Shown piece by piece: positions 14,407 through 21,858 of a stretch of 27,825 nucleotides of DNA. The notes below the pieces were generated by a model that was given only the letters and a program-made list of their open reading frames with translations, was not told the origin of the DNA and searched no databases. Every line of letters begins with the position of its first letter. Within the stretch, counting starts at the first letter, position 1. Source of the DNA: an uncultured Oscillospiraceae bacterium (GTDB lineage Bacteria > Bacillota > Clostridia > Oscillospirales > Oscillospiraceae). The stretch lies in contig CAJUCA010000041.1 in assembly GCA_910585265.1 (NCBI GenBank), forward strand, positions 1-27,825, read 5' to 3'. The translations under genes and the position numbers were made by a program.

Positions 14407-16806
14407 ATGAAGTATGGACATTTTGACGTGAAGCGGCGGGAATATGTCATCGACCGGGTGGACGTGCCCGTGTCCTGGACCAACTACCTGGGGGTGGAGG
14501 AGCTTTGCGCCGTGGTCAACCACACCGCCGGGGGCTATCTGTTCTACCAGAGCCCGGAGCACCACCGGATCACCCGGTTCCGCCCCAACGGGGTGCCCAT
14601 GGACCGCCCGGGGCACTACCTCTACCTCCGGGACGACGAGACGGGGGAGTACTGGTCGGTGTCCTGGCAGCCTTGCGGCGGGCCGTTGAAGGACTACCGC
14701 TGCCGCCACGGGCTGAGCTATTCCGTCTACGAGTGCGTCCGGGGCGGCATCCGCGCCGCCCAGACCCTGTTTATCCCCCGGGGGGAGAGCGTGGAGCTGT
14801 GGGACCTGGCCCTGGAAAACACCTCGGGCCGTCCCCATTCGCTGAGTGTGTACTCCTACGCCGAGTTCTCCTACCACCAGATCCCCATCGACAACCAGAA
14901 CTTCCAGATGTCCCTCTACTGCGCCGGGAGCAGCTGCGCCGACGGCATCATCGACTACGAGCTGTTCTATGAGCACGCCCGCCAGTTCATGGCCGCCTCC
15001 TTTGAGCCGGACGGCTTCGACTGTCTCCGGGACAGCTTCCTGGGCCCCTACCGCACGGAGGCCAACCCCCTGGCGGTGGAGCGGGGCGAATGCTTCTCCT
15101 CCTTTGAGAAGGGGGGCAGCCACTGCGCCGTCCTGCAAAAAAAGCTCACCCTGGCCCCCGGCGAAGCCGCCCGCCTCACCTGGATGCTGGGGGAGGGCGG
15201 CGCGGAGGAGGGGGCGCGCCTCCGGGAGAAATACCGGGACCCCGCCGCCGTGGACGGGGCCCTGGCGGATCTGGCCCGGTACTGGGACGGAAAGCTGTCC
15301 AAGCTCCAGGCGTCCACCCCCGACCCGGACCTGGACGTGATGCTGAACACCTGGAACCTGTACCAGAGCGAGATCAATGTGATATTCTCCCGGTTCGCCT
15401 CCTTCATCGAGGTGGGGGGCCGCACCGGGCTGGGCTACCGGGACACCGCCCAGGACGCCATGACCATCCCCCACTCCAACCCGGAGGGCTGCAAAAAGCG
15501 GATTGTCCAGCTCCTCCAGGGGCTGACCTCCATGGGCTATGGGCTTCACCTGTTCGACCCGGCCTGGTTTGGCCCCCAGCCCGGGAAGCCCGCCTTCAAG
15601 TCCCCCACCGTCATTCCCGTCCCGGACAAGGCGTCCATCGTCCACGGCCTGGACGACGCCTGCGCCGACGACGCGTTGTGGCTGGTGGCGGCGGTGGCGG
15701 AGTACGTCCGGGAGACGGGGGAGCTGTCCCTCTTTGACGAGACGGTGCGCTGCGCCAACGGCGGGGAGCGGACGGTTTACGAGCACCTGAAGCGGATTCT
15801 GGACTTCTCCGCCGCCCAGGTGGGGCGGCACGGCATCTGCAAGGGCCTCCGGGCGGACTGGAACGACTGCCTCAACCTGGGCGGCGGGGAGAGCGCGATG
15901 GTGTCCTTCCTCCACGTGTGGGCCTTGGGCCACTTTGTGGACGCCGCCCGGGCCCTGGGCCGGGAGGAGGACGGGGCCCATTACGAGGCCCTGCGCCGGT
16001 CCGTCATCGCCGCCTGTCAGCGGGAGCTGTGGGACTGGGACTGGTAGCTGCGGGGCATCACCGCCGGCGGGCGTAAAATCGGCACCCGCGCCGACTCCGA
16101 GGGCCGGGTGCATTTGGAGAGCAATGTGTGGGCGGTGCTGTCCGGCGCGGCCGCGGGGGAGCGGGCGGTGAAGGCCATGGACGCGGTGGACCGGTACCTG
16201 TACACCGGCTTCGGCCTGCGGCTCAACGCCCCGTCCTACACCAAGCCCGACGACGCCGTCGGCTTCATCACCCGGGTGTATCCCGGCGTCAAGGAGAACG
16301 GCTCCATCTTCTCCCACTCCAACCCCTGGGCGTGGTGCGCCGAGGCCCTGCTGGGCCGGGGGGATCGGGCCATGAAATTTTACAGGGCCTTGTGTCCCGC
16401 CGCCCAAAATGATAAAATAGAGATCCGGCAGAGCGAGCCCTACTCCTACTGCCAGTTTATCATGGGTCCCGACCACTCCGCCTTCGGCCGGGCGCGGCCC
16501 CCCTTCATGACCGGCTCCGGCGGCTGGAGCTACTTCGCCGCCACCCGGTATCTCCTGGGCGTGCGGCCCCAGTTCGGCGGCCTGCTCATCGACCCCTGCG
16601 TCCCGGCGGACTGGAGGGAGTTCCGCGTCACCCGGGTCTGGCGGGGGGCGGAATACCGGATCACCGTCAGAAACCCGGAGGGGCTGGAGAAGGGCGTGGC
16701 CTCCGTCGCCTGCGATGGGCAGGCCGTGGACGGCCTGATTCCGGCCCAGGCTCCGGGGAGCGTCCATGAGGTGGTTGTCACCATGGGAAGGAGAGAAAAC
16801 GCATGA
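14407..16806 (+). pseudogene. chbP: N,N'-diacetylchitobiose phosphorylase-like GH94 gene interrupted by in-frame TAG
   Basis: The frame is open over 799 codons except for TAG at 16045-16047 (codon 547). Both halves match GH94, and most closely Vibrio-type chitobiose phosphorylase: N-terminus MKYGHFDVKRREYVIDRVDVPVSWTNYLG, GICKGLRADWNDCLNLGGGESAMVSFLH with the DWND motif (484-487) that carries the general acid, and downstream GRVHLESNVWAVLSG, NAPSYTKPDDAVGFITRVY, SHSNPWAWCAE. The enzyme would phosphorolyse GlcNAc2 to GlcNAc-1-P and GlcNAc in the cytoplasm. The stop falls after WDWDW and before LRGITAGGRKIGT, where relatives have Tyr, so TAC or TAT to TAG is likely. The 252 downstream codons show no other damage, and the end overlaps the mutase start as ATGA. 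GGGAGGT precedes ATG 14407. Recent nonsense mutation, sequencing error or suppression are the options. Confidence 0.85.
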
Positions 16807-18236
16807 GTATCACATTCGGCACCGGAGGCTGGCGGGCCATCATCGGGGACGGCTTCACCAAGGCCAACGTCCAGCGGCTGGCCCTTGCCCTGGCCCGGAA
16901 AATGGAGGACGAGGGGGCGGCCCGCCGGGGCTTCCTCATCGGCTACGACCGCCGCTTCCTGTCCCGGGAGGCGGCCCACTGGGCCGCGGAGGTGATGGCC
17001 GGGGCGGGGGTGCGCTGCCTGGTGGTGGAGCGGGAGGCCCCCACCCCCCTGATCATGTTCGCTGTGAAATACTACGAGCTGTCCTACGGCATGGCGGTGA
17101 CCGCCAGCCACAACCCCGCCCTCTACAACGGGGTGAAGGTGTTCACCCAGGGGGGCCGGGACGCGGACGAGACGGTGACCGGGAGCATCGAGGACTACAT
17201 CGCCGCCCTGCCCGAGGGGGACATCCCGGCGGTGCCCTACGGGGACGGCCTGCGCCGGGGGCAGATCGAGATCATTGACCCCATGAACCCCTATATCGAC
17301 TCCATCATCCGCTCGGTGAACATGGACGCCATCCGCTCCCGGGGGCTGCGGGTGGTGCTGGACCCCATGTTCGGCGTGTCCAAAACCGCCCTGCAAACCA
17401 TCCTGATCACCGCCCGGTGCGACGTGGACGTGATCCATGAGCGGCGGGACGCCCTGTTCGGGGGCCGCCTCCCCGCCCCCAACAGCAAGACCCTCATCGG
17501 TTTGCAGTCCTTCGTGCTGGAAAACGGCTGCGACATCGGCATCGCCACCGACGGGGACGCCGACCGCCTGGGCGTCATCGACGACCGGGGGGAGTTCCTC
17601 CACCCCAACAAGATCCTGGTGCTGCTGTACGACTACCTCCTGCGGCACAAGGGCTGGCACGGGGCGGCGGTGCGCAACATCGCCACCACCCACCTGCTGG
17701 ACGCCATCGCCGCTGAGTTCGGCGAGACCTGCTACGAGGTGCCCGTGGGCTTCAAGCACGTGTCCGGCAAGATGCTGGAGACGGGGGCCGTCATTGGCGG
17801 GGAGAGCTCCGGCGGGCTTACGGTCCGGGGCCACATCCAGGGCAAGGACGGCATTTACGCCGCCGCCCTGCTGGTGGAGATGATGGCGGTGACGGGCCGG
17901 AGGCTGTCCGAGCTGTACGCCGATATCGCCGCCCGGTACGGCTCCTACGAGATGGCGGAGCGGGGCTTCCGCTTCTCCCAGGAGGAGAAGGCCCGGATCA
18001 ACAAGCTGCTGATGGAGGACCGCCAGCTGCCCGACTTCGGCCTGGAGCTCCAGCGGGTGAGCTATGCCGACGGCTGCAAGGTCTGCTTCCAGGGCGGGGG
18101 CTGGGTGCTGGCCCGGTTCTCGGGCACGGAGCCGCTGCTGCGGGTGTTCTGCGAGATGGACACGGCGGAGCGGGCCGGGGAGATGGCCGCCCGGATGGAG
18201 CGGTTCCTGGGCCTGGACAGCCGGAATTTGGAATGA
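16803..18236 (+). CDS. Phosphohexomutase (phosphoglucomutase/phosphomannomutase family), probable GlcNAc-1-P to GlcNAc-6-P
   Basis: The 477-residue alpha-D-phosphohexomutase has all four signatures: phosphoserine loop TASHNP (Ser102), metal loop DGDADR (250-255), sugar-specificity loop GGESSGG (332-338) and C-terminal phosphate-binding RFSGTEPLLR. Start ATG 16803 overlaps the GH94 stop by four bases (ATGA), so translation is probably coupled. The pairing suggests it converts GlcNAc-1-phosphate from chitobiose phosphorolysis to GlcNAc-6-phosphate for glycolytic entry; glucose or mannose phosphates remain possible since sequence alone does not settle specificity. A premature stop in the upstream gene would be expected to weaken coupling. 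A strong terminator follows at 18240. Confidence 0.88.
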   Translation: MSITFGTGGWRAIIGDGFTKANVQRLALALARKMEDEGAARRGFLIGYDRRFLSREAAHWAAEVMAGAGVRCLVVEREAPTPLIMFAVKYYELSYGMAVTASHNPALYNGVKVFTQGGRDADETVTGSIEDYIAALPEGDIPAVPYGDGLRRGQIEIIDPMNPYIDSIIRSVNMDAIRSRGLRVVLDPMFGVSKTALQTILITARCDVDVIHERRDALFGGRLPAPNSKTLIGLQSFVLENGCDIGIATDGDADRLGVIDDRGEFLHPNKILVLLYDYLLRHKGWHGAAVRNIATTHLLDAIAAEFGETCYEVPVGFKHVSGKMLETGAVIGGESSGGLTVRGHIQGKDGIYAAALLVEMMAVTGRRLSELYADIAARYGSYEMAERGFRFSQEEKARINKLLMEDRQLPDFGLELQRVSYADGCKVCFQGGGWVLARFSGTEPLLRVFCEMDTAERAGEMAARMERFLGLDSRNLE

Positions 18237-18239
18237 CGG

Positions 18240-18275
18240 AAAAGGGGACCGCCTGGTGCGTGGCGGTCCCCTTTT
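18240..18275 (+). terminator. Terminator after the phosphohexomutase gene
   Basis: AAAAGGGGACCGCC pairs perfectly with GGCGGTCCCCTTTT; the stem starts four bases after the stop codon and the tail reads CTTTTGTTC. A-run and T-run allow bidirectional action. Confidence 0.9.
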
Positions 18276-18278
18276 GTT

Positions 18279-18308
18279 CTGGCAATCCCTTCCAGAACAT
18301 GGTATACT
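18279..18308 (+). promoter_or_regulatory. Possible promoter of the 42-codon ORF
   Basis: TATACT (18303-18308) is a good -10; the -35 side (CTGGCA at 18279-18284, 18 bp) is weak. Confidence 0.4.
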
Positions 18309-18333
18309 GAACGGAGAGAGAGGAGGGCTTTTC

Positions 18334-18462
18334 ATGGCCAACCCGAAAGGCAGACGCTCCCTGCGGGGACAGATGACCTTTATTAAACCCGTCCGTCAAT
18401 CATCGCTCGCATGGCTTAATCCTCCCTTCGTCCAAAAACGTTACACATCTACAAGACCATAA
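18334..18462 (+). CDS. 42-codon ORF, possible 5' remnant of a disrupted gene
   Basis: ATG 18334 has GAGGAGG at good spacing and a TATACT promoter element upstream, so initiation is well supported. The product begins MANPKGRRSLRGQMTFIKP and then turns into sequence with a different, AT-richer composition (about 18380 on) before a stop. The likeliest reading is a native gene whose body was removed when the neighbouring mobile element inserted or decayed. I do not recognise the protein. It could also be a genuine small basic protein. Confidence 0.35.
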   Translation: MANPKGRRSLRGQMTFIKPVRQSSLAWLNPPFVQKRYTSTRP

Positions 18463-18495
18463 AAACCGGCTGGGCCGTTTCCGCTTCCCGCCCGG

Positions 18496-18945
18496 TCAGG
18501 GCTGCCGCCGCGCCCCGCCCCGGGGGGCGGGCCTGCGCACGAACTTGAAGTAGAAATATCCATATTTTGTCTTTTGACACTCCACCAGCAGGTAGCCCTT
18601 GGGCGTCCGTGGCGGGCGGGTCTCGGAATACTCCCGCTTCACCTCCATGGGGCGGCCCGGCTTGGGCTTGTCCAGATTCCGGGTGCCCTTCCACCGCCTG
18701 CCGCCCTGCTCCGGCGTCCAGTGGTCAAAGAGGTAATTGGCAAGCCCGGTGTAATCCGGGCCGTGGTCGATACCATTATAATAATTGTGCTCCCGCAGGT
18801 GGTCGATGCGTACCACCTCCCCGAAGGTCCACAGCCTGCGCAGCTCCGCCTTCGGCACGCCGTCGCACAGAATATGAAAGTGGATGCGGTGGGTGGTCTT
18901 GCCCCGGCCCATGTACATCATGATCTTCGCGTCCTTGTATGACGA
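18496..18945 (-). pseudogene. Truncated HUH-type replication initiator (Rep) of a mobile element
   Basis: About 150 residues resemble the C-terminal part of rolling-circle Rep proteins seen in clostridial mobile elements: KIMMYMGRGKTTHRIHFHILCDG contains the HUH metal motif (HFH), followed by VVRIDHLREHNYYNG, DYTGLANYLFDHWTPEQGGRRWKGTRNL with candidate nicking tyrosines, and the tail PPRTPKGYLLVECQKTKYGYFYFKFV. The N-terminal third is absent: the frame upstream continues into sequence that is simply another frame of the small ORF at 18984-19127, and no ribosome site precedes the first ATG (18921). A deletion therefore seems to have joined the rep body to the upstream gene. Assignment to Rep is by eye from the motif pattern. 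Confidence 0.6.
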
Positions 18946-18983
18946 GACTGCGGAGCTGCTGTGTCCGGCTCCTGACGGGGGCT

Positions 18984-19127
18984 TTACGCCCAGGCCTCCG
19001 CCCAGGCGACCAGCTCCGCCAGCTCCCAGGCGGTGAAGCCGTCCGCATCCGCCTGGGCCAGCAGCTTTTCCTGGACGGCGGAGCCCGCGTGCTCCAGGGC
19101 TTCTTTGTAGTCGTCGATGGTTTTCAT
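18984..19127 (-). CDS. 47-residue ORF with strong ribosome site, mobile element
   Basis: ATG 19127 is preceded by AAAGGAG with seven bases spacing, so it can be translated independently although it shares the frame of the XRE gene upstream. The product (MKTIDDYKEALEHAGSAVQEKLL...) is acidic and helical and ends with tryptophan/alanine-rich AWELAELVAWAEAWA. No family is recognised. It lies downstream of an operator-like palindrome (19191-19203), which may mark its own promoter. Confidence 0.5.
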   Translation of the reverse strand: MKTIDDYKEALEHAGSAVQEKLLAQADADGFTAWELAELVAWAEAWA

Positions 19128-19397
19128 GGGAGTGCTCCTTTCGTGTGCTTGTGCCTGCGCTCGCTCGTTCCGCCGCGCTTTTTTGGGAAGACACGTTATG
19201 TGACATTTATCAATCAAAAAAAGTGCCTGCACCGTCATGCCATAAAAATCCGCCAGCTTAATCTTTGCCTCGTCTCTCGGGACCCTCCCACCATTTTCAT
19301 ACATGGCAATGGCGGAAACAGACACCCCAACCGCGTTTGCGACATCCTCACGCCGCCTGTCCCCCCGCGCCCGCACAAGCCGTTCCGCAACGCTCAT
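18984..19397 (-). CDS. XRE-family (Cro/CI-type) transcriptional regulator
   Basis: Residues 1-65 form a helix-turn-helix: ERLVRARGDRRREDVANAVGVSVSAIAMYENGGRVPRDEAKIKLADFYGMTVQALF, the usual XRE layout with the recognition helix near SVSAIAMYENG. ATG 19397 has GGAGGTGAT upstream. The family domain should end near residue 67, but the frame stays open through a low-complexity linker (KKARRNERAQAQAHE) into the 47-residue ORF, giving 137 residues. Either this is a fusion or the regulator has lost its stop and the last part is normally initiated at 19127. It is divergent from the S24 repressor gene across a region with palindromic operators, a phage-like two-regulator switch. Confidence 0.75.
   Translation of the reverse strand: MSVAERLVRARGDRRREDVANAVGVSVSAIAMYENGGRVPRDEAKIKLADFYGMTVQALFLIDKCHITCLPKKARRNERAQAQAHERSTPMKTIDDYKEALEHAGSAVQEKLLAQADADGFTAWELAELVAWAEAWA
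19191..19203 (-). promoter_or_regulatory. Operator-like palindrome inside the 3' part of the XRE gene
   Basis: ACACG-TTA-TGTGA differs from TCACG-N3-CGTGA at two positions. On the minus strand it is preceded by TTGATTGA at the same distance as in the S24 promoter, but the -10 position (CTTCCC) is degenerate. It may be a decayed duplicate promoter for the downstream small ORF and rep gene. Confidence 0.4.
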
Positions 19398-19409
19398 GAA
19401 ATCACCTCC

Positions 19410-19438
19410 AGTCTATCACGTTACGTGACATTCATGCC
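19410..19438 (-). promoter_or_regulatory. Promoter and operator of the XRE gene
   Basis: The perfect palindrome TCACG-TTA-CGTGA (19416-19428) abuts a -10 TAGACT on the minus strand (19410-19415); TGA of the operator half-site doubles as an extended -10. The -35 GGCATG at 17 bp is poor. A repressor bound here would block transcription of the XRE gene. Confidence 0.55.
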
Positions 19439-19463
19439 TTACCACAGGCGATGGCGTTTGCCA

Positions 19464-19476
19464 ACACATTTCGTGA
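19464..19476. promoter_or_regulatory. Imperfect middle operator
   Basis: ACACA-TTT-CGTGA keeps one full half-site (CGTGA) and three of five bases of the other. It lies between the two promoters, like the middle operator of a phage-type switch. Confidence 0.4.
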
Positions 19477-19486
19477 CAAATTTTGA

Positions 19487-19515
19487 TTGACTTTTTTCAC
19501 GATTCGTGATATTCT
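19487..19515 (+). promoter_or_regulatory. Promoter and operator of the S24 repressor gene
   Basis: TTGACT (19487-19492) and TATTCT (19510-19515) are 17 bp apart. The spacer contains the perfect palindrome TCACG-ATT-CGTGA (19497-19509), which ends exactly at the -10 and supplies a TGA extended -10. Binding would shut off the promoter, suggesting autoregulation. Confidence 0.75.
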
Positions 19516-19545
19516 TTGGTTACGAAGCAAAAGGAGGGGATTCTG

Positions 19546-20193
19546 GTGGCTGCGTTTGCAGATATGCTGACCTCGCTGAGAAAGCAGGAGGGCCTGTCCC
19601 AGAAGGAATTAGCCGGCAAAACCGGACTGACCCGCAGCGCGATCGGGATGTATGAAACCGGGAAGCGGGAGCCTGATTTTGAGACCTTGGAAATTTTCGC
19701 GGATTTTTTTAATGTGAATATGGACACGCTCCTGGGCAAGGCCGAGAGCGCAACCCCAGATCCGAAGGACCTGCCCTCCAACGCATTTTCCATCGACATG
19801 TCCAGCTGCCACCGCATCCCCATCCTGGGCCGGATCTCCGCCGGCCTGCCGCTGTACGCCGAGGAGCACATCGAGGGCTACACCCTCACCGACCTGAACG
19901 GCGGCGCGGAATACTTTGGGCTCCGGGTGGGCGGGGACAGCATGAACGCCCTGCGCATCAACGAGGGGGATATCATCATCGTCCGCCGCCAGGAGGAGGT
20001 GGAGCAGGGGGAGGTGGCCGTGGTGCTGGTGGACGGAGAGGACGCCACGGTGAAACGGTTCTATTCCTCCGATACCACGGTTACTTTGATGCCGCAGTCC
20101 ACCAACCCGGAGCATAAGCCGCAGATGTATGATCTGAGCAAAACCCCCATCCGTGTGTTGGGTAAGGTGGTGGAGGTAAAGTTTTTGGTGTAG
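19546..20193 (+). CDS. LexA-like repressor: XRE helix-turn-helix plus S24 self-cleaving peptidase domain
   Basis: The 215-residue protein has an N-terminal HTH (LTSLRKQEGLSQKELAGKTGLTRSAIGMYETGKREP, about 8-43) and a C-terminal S24 peptidase. The autocleavage Ala99-Gly100 (GRISAGLP), catalytic Ser132 (GGDSMNALRI) and Lys170 (ATVKRFY) are all present, so RecA-stimulated self-cleavage upon DNA damage is expected. GTG 19546 is chosen because AAAAGGAGG lies eight bases upstream; the more upstream TTG overlaps the promoter. It probably represses the integrative element and itself through the TCACG-N3-CGTGA sites and releases the element in SOS conditions (inference). It ends in TAG, the only annotated gene here to do so. 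Confidence 0.88.
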   Translation: MAAFADMLTSLRKQEGLSQKELAGKTGLTRSAIGMYETGKREPDFETLEIFADFFNVNMDTLLGKAESATPDPKDLPSNAFSIDMSSCHRIPILGRISAGLPLYAEEHIEGYTLTDLNGGAEYFGLRVGGDSMNALRINEGDIIIVRRQEEVEQGEVAVVLVDGEDATVKRFYSSDTTVTLMPQSTNPEHKPQMYDLSKTPIRVLGKVVEVKFLV

Positions 20194-20206
20194 AAAGGAG
20201 CCGACC

Positions 20207-20692
20207 ATGAGCAGCGAAGAAAAGATTTTGGCCTTGCTGGAGAAGATGCAGGAGGAGCTTATCAGTATCAAAGACGCTCAATCCGTGCTTGATAAGCGTA
20301 TGGATGGCCTGCACGAGAGCCTTTTCACCGCCAAAACCGATATTATGAATATCAAAACCAGTCTTTTTACCATTAAAGATGATCTTCAGAGTGTCAAGCT
20401 CCGCCTGGAGCTTGACGTGGAAAGACGGTTCGATGCCGTGAACGCGAGCATAGACACCGTTGAAAAGCACCTTGATACGTTGGATGAAATGAAGGAGCTG
20501 GCCGGGGAAAGAAAAGGTGGACATGATCCACGCCGCGGTTGTGCGGCATGGCTTGGATATTGCCGAGCTGAAAAAAGCACAATAAAAACCGCCCCCGGTG
20601 CGACCAACACCGGGAGCGGCAAAAGGGACTACAAACTTTGGCGAGACTGTAGTCCCTTTTATTGTAATGCACATTTCCCAAAATTGCAATAG
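20207..20692 (+). CDS. Coiled-coil protein of the mobile element, C-terminus apparently frameshifted
   Basis: ATG 20207 has AAAGGAG six bases upstream and follows the repressor by 13 bp. Residues 1-100 are strongly helical/coiled-coil with heptad spacing (ILALLEKMQEELISIKDAQSVLDKRMDGL...IDTVEKHLDTLDEMKEL). After GELAG-like sequence at about 20505 the frame runs 60 codons through terminator hairpins, with unlike composition. In the +1 frame the natural end is visible: GKEKVDMIHAAVVRHGLDIAELKKAQ followed by TAA at 20583-20585. One extra G in the run GGGG (about 20503-20506) explains this. Small coiled-coil proteins between repressor and integrase occur in clostridial elements; function unknown. 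Confidence 0.65.
   Translation: MSSEEKILALLEKMQEELISIKDAQSVLDKRMDGLHESLFTAKTDIMNIKTSLFTIKDDLQSVKLRLELDVERRFDAVNASIDTVEKHLDTLDEMKELAGERKGGHDPRRGCAAWLGYCRAEKSTIKTAPGATNTGSGKRDYKLWRDCSPFYCNAHFPKLQ
20621..20663 (+). terminator. Terminator between coiled-coil gene and integrase
   Basis: AAAAGGGACTACA (20621-20633) pairs perfectly with TGTAGTCCCTTTT (20648-20660). A second GC hairpin (CCCGGTG/CACCGGG, about 20593-20612) precedes it. The natural stop of the coiled-coil gene at 20585 fits this position. Confidence 0.8.
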
Positions 20693-20706
20693 GAGGTTTT
20701 CTTTTT

Positions 20707-21819
20707 ATGGCAAAAGCGAAACAGCTCCCCAGCGGCTCCTGGCGCGTCCAGGTCTACGCCGGAAAGGACGCCGCCGGAAAGCGGCAGTACCGCTCCTTTA
20801 CCGCCCTCACCCGGAAGGAGGCGGAGTACAATGCCCTGCAATGGCAGCTTCACTACAAGGAGATCTCCCGGGATACCTCTGCCATGACACTGGCGGAGGC
20901 GATGGACAAGTACATCGCCTCCAAGGACGGGATACTCAGTCCCTCAACCGTGCGCGGTTACGACATCATCCGCCGCAACCACCTACAGGGGCTGATGGAA
21001 ACCCGGCTGAACCGGATCACCTCCGCTATGGTGCAGGAGACCATCAACCGGGAGGCCAAGCCCTACACCGACAAACGGGGCCGGACCCAGACCCCCACGC
21101 CCAAGTCGGTGCGCAACATCCACGGGCTGCTGTCCGCTGTCCTGCGGGAATATTGCCCGGAGCTGCGGCTCAACACCACCCTGCCCCAAAAGCGGCTGGC
21201 GGAGCAGGCGTTCCTGGAGCCGGAGCAGATTGGCGTGCTGCTCCGGGCGGTCCGGGGGAATGAGATGGAGATCCCGGTGCTGCTGGCCCTGTGGCTCAGT
21301 CTGCGCTCCTCGGAGGTCACGGGGCTGACCTGGGACTGCGTGGATTTTGAGCGGTCCACTGTTACCGTCCGGCAGGCCCGGGTGCGGAACAAAAATAACG
21401 AGTGGGTGGCAAAGGCCACAAAGACCACCAGCTCCACCCGGACCATCAACGCCCCGCCGTACATCATGGACCTGCTGCGGAGGGCAAGGGCGGGGGCCGC
21501 GCCGGAGGAGCCTGTGGTGAAGATTGCCGGGAACTGCCTGTACCGCCGCCTGAAGGTGATTTTGCGGAAGAACCATCTGCCGGACGTCCGGTTCCATGAT
21601 TTGAGGCATACGAACGCCAGCGTCATGGCCCTGCTGAACGTGCCGGATCTTTACGCCCAGAAGCGGGGCGGCTGGGCGACGGATCGCACCATGAAGCTCG
21701 TGTATCAGCACACGATGGCGTCAAAGCGAAACGCGGTAGATCAGGCGATTGACGCCTACTTCTACAATCTGATGGAGCCGGACGGCGCGGGCGCGGGGGA
21801 GACCCCGCATATTGTGTGA
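20707..21819 (+). CDS. int: Tyrosine recombinase / integrase of the integrative element
   Basis: The 370-residue phage/Tn916-type integrase has an N-terminal arm-binding part (LPSGSWRVQVYAGKDAAGKRQYRSFT), a core-binding SAM-like domain (about 60-165) and a catalytic domain with Arg200 (LSLRSSEV), Lys239, His297 and Arg300 (HDLRH), Trp323 at the second-His position (GGWATD) and nucleophile Tyr333 (LVYQHT). All catalytic residues are intact, so it could be active. AGGAGG lies about ten bases before ATG 20707. It is the rightmost gene of the element and stops 172 bp from the 3' end of tRNA-Leu, a frequent target type, but no second copy of the tRNA end was found on the left. Confidence 0.92.
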   Translation: MAKAKQLPSGSWRVQVYAGKDAAGKRQYRSFTALTRKEAEYNALQWQLHYKEISRDTSAMTLAEAMDKYIASKDGILSPSTVRGYDIIRRNHLQGLMETRLNRITSAMVQETINREAKPYTDKRGRTQTPTPKSVRNIHGLLSAVLREYCPELRLNTTLPQKRLAEQAFLEPEQIGVLLRAVRGNEMEIPVLLALWLSLRSSEVTGLTWDCVDFERSTVTVRQARVRNKNNEWVAKATKTTSSTRTINAPPYIMDLLRRARAGAAPEEPVVKIAGNCLYRRLKVILRKNHLPDVRFHDLRHTNASVMALLNVPDLYAQKRGGWATDRTMKLVYQHTMASKRNAVDQAIDAYFYNLMEPDGAGAGETPHIV

Positions 21820-21858
21820 TTTTCCGTGTGATATCGCTCTGTCGAAAAATAGATTTTC

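Noticed and set aside
16108..16806. Downstream part of the GH94 frame as an independent gene starting at GTG 16108
   Set aside because: No ribosome site precedes it and its sequence continues the same GH94 domain; an isolated C-terminal half would not be functional.
14407..16806. Amber codon read as pyrrolysine or genome-wide recoding
   Set aside because: TAG ends the S24 repressor gene in this window at a natural terminus, most other genes use TGA or TAA, and the position is a Tyr in relatives; no Pyl genes are visible. Left as an open but unlikely option.
18254..18266. TGGTGCG near the mutase terminator as the left attachment copy of the tRNA-Leu end
   Set aside because: Only seven bases match the tRNA 3' end before the sequences diverge, and the stretch is the loop of a perfect terminator.
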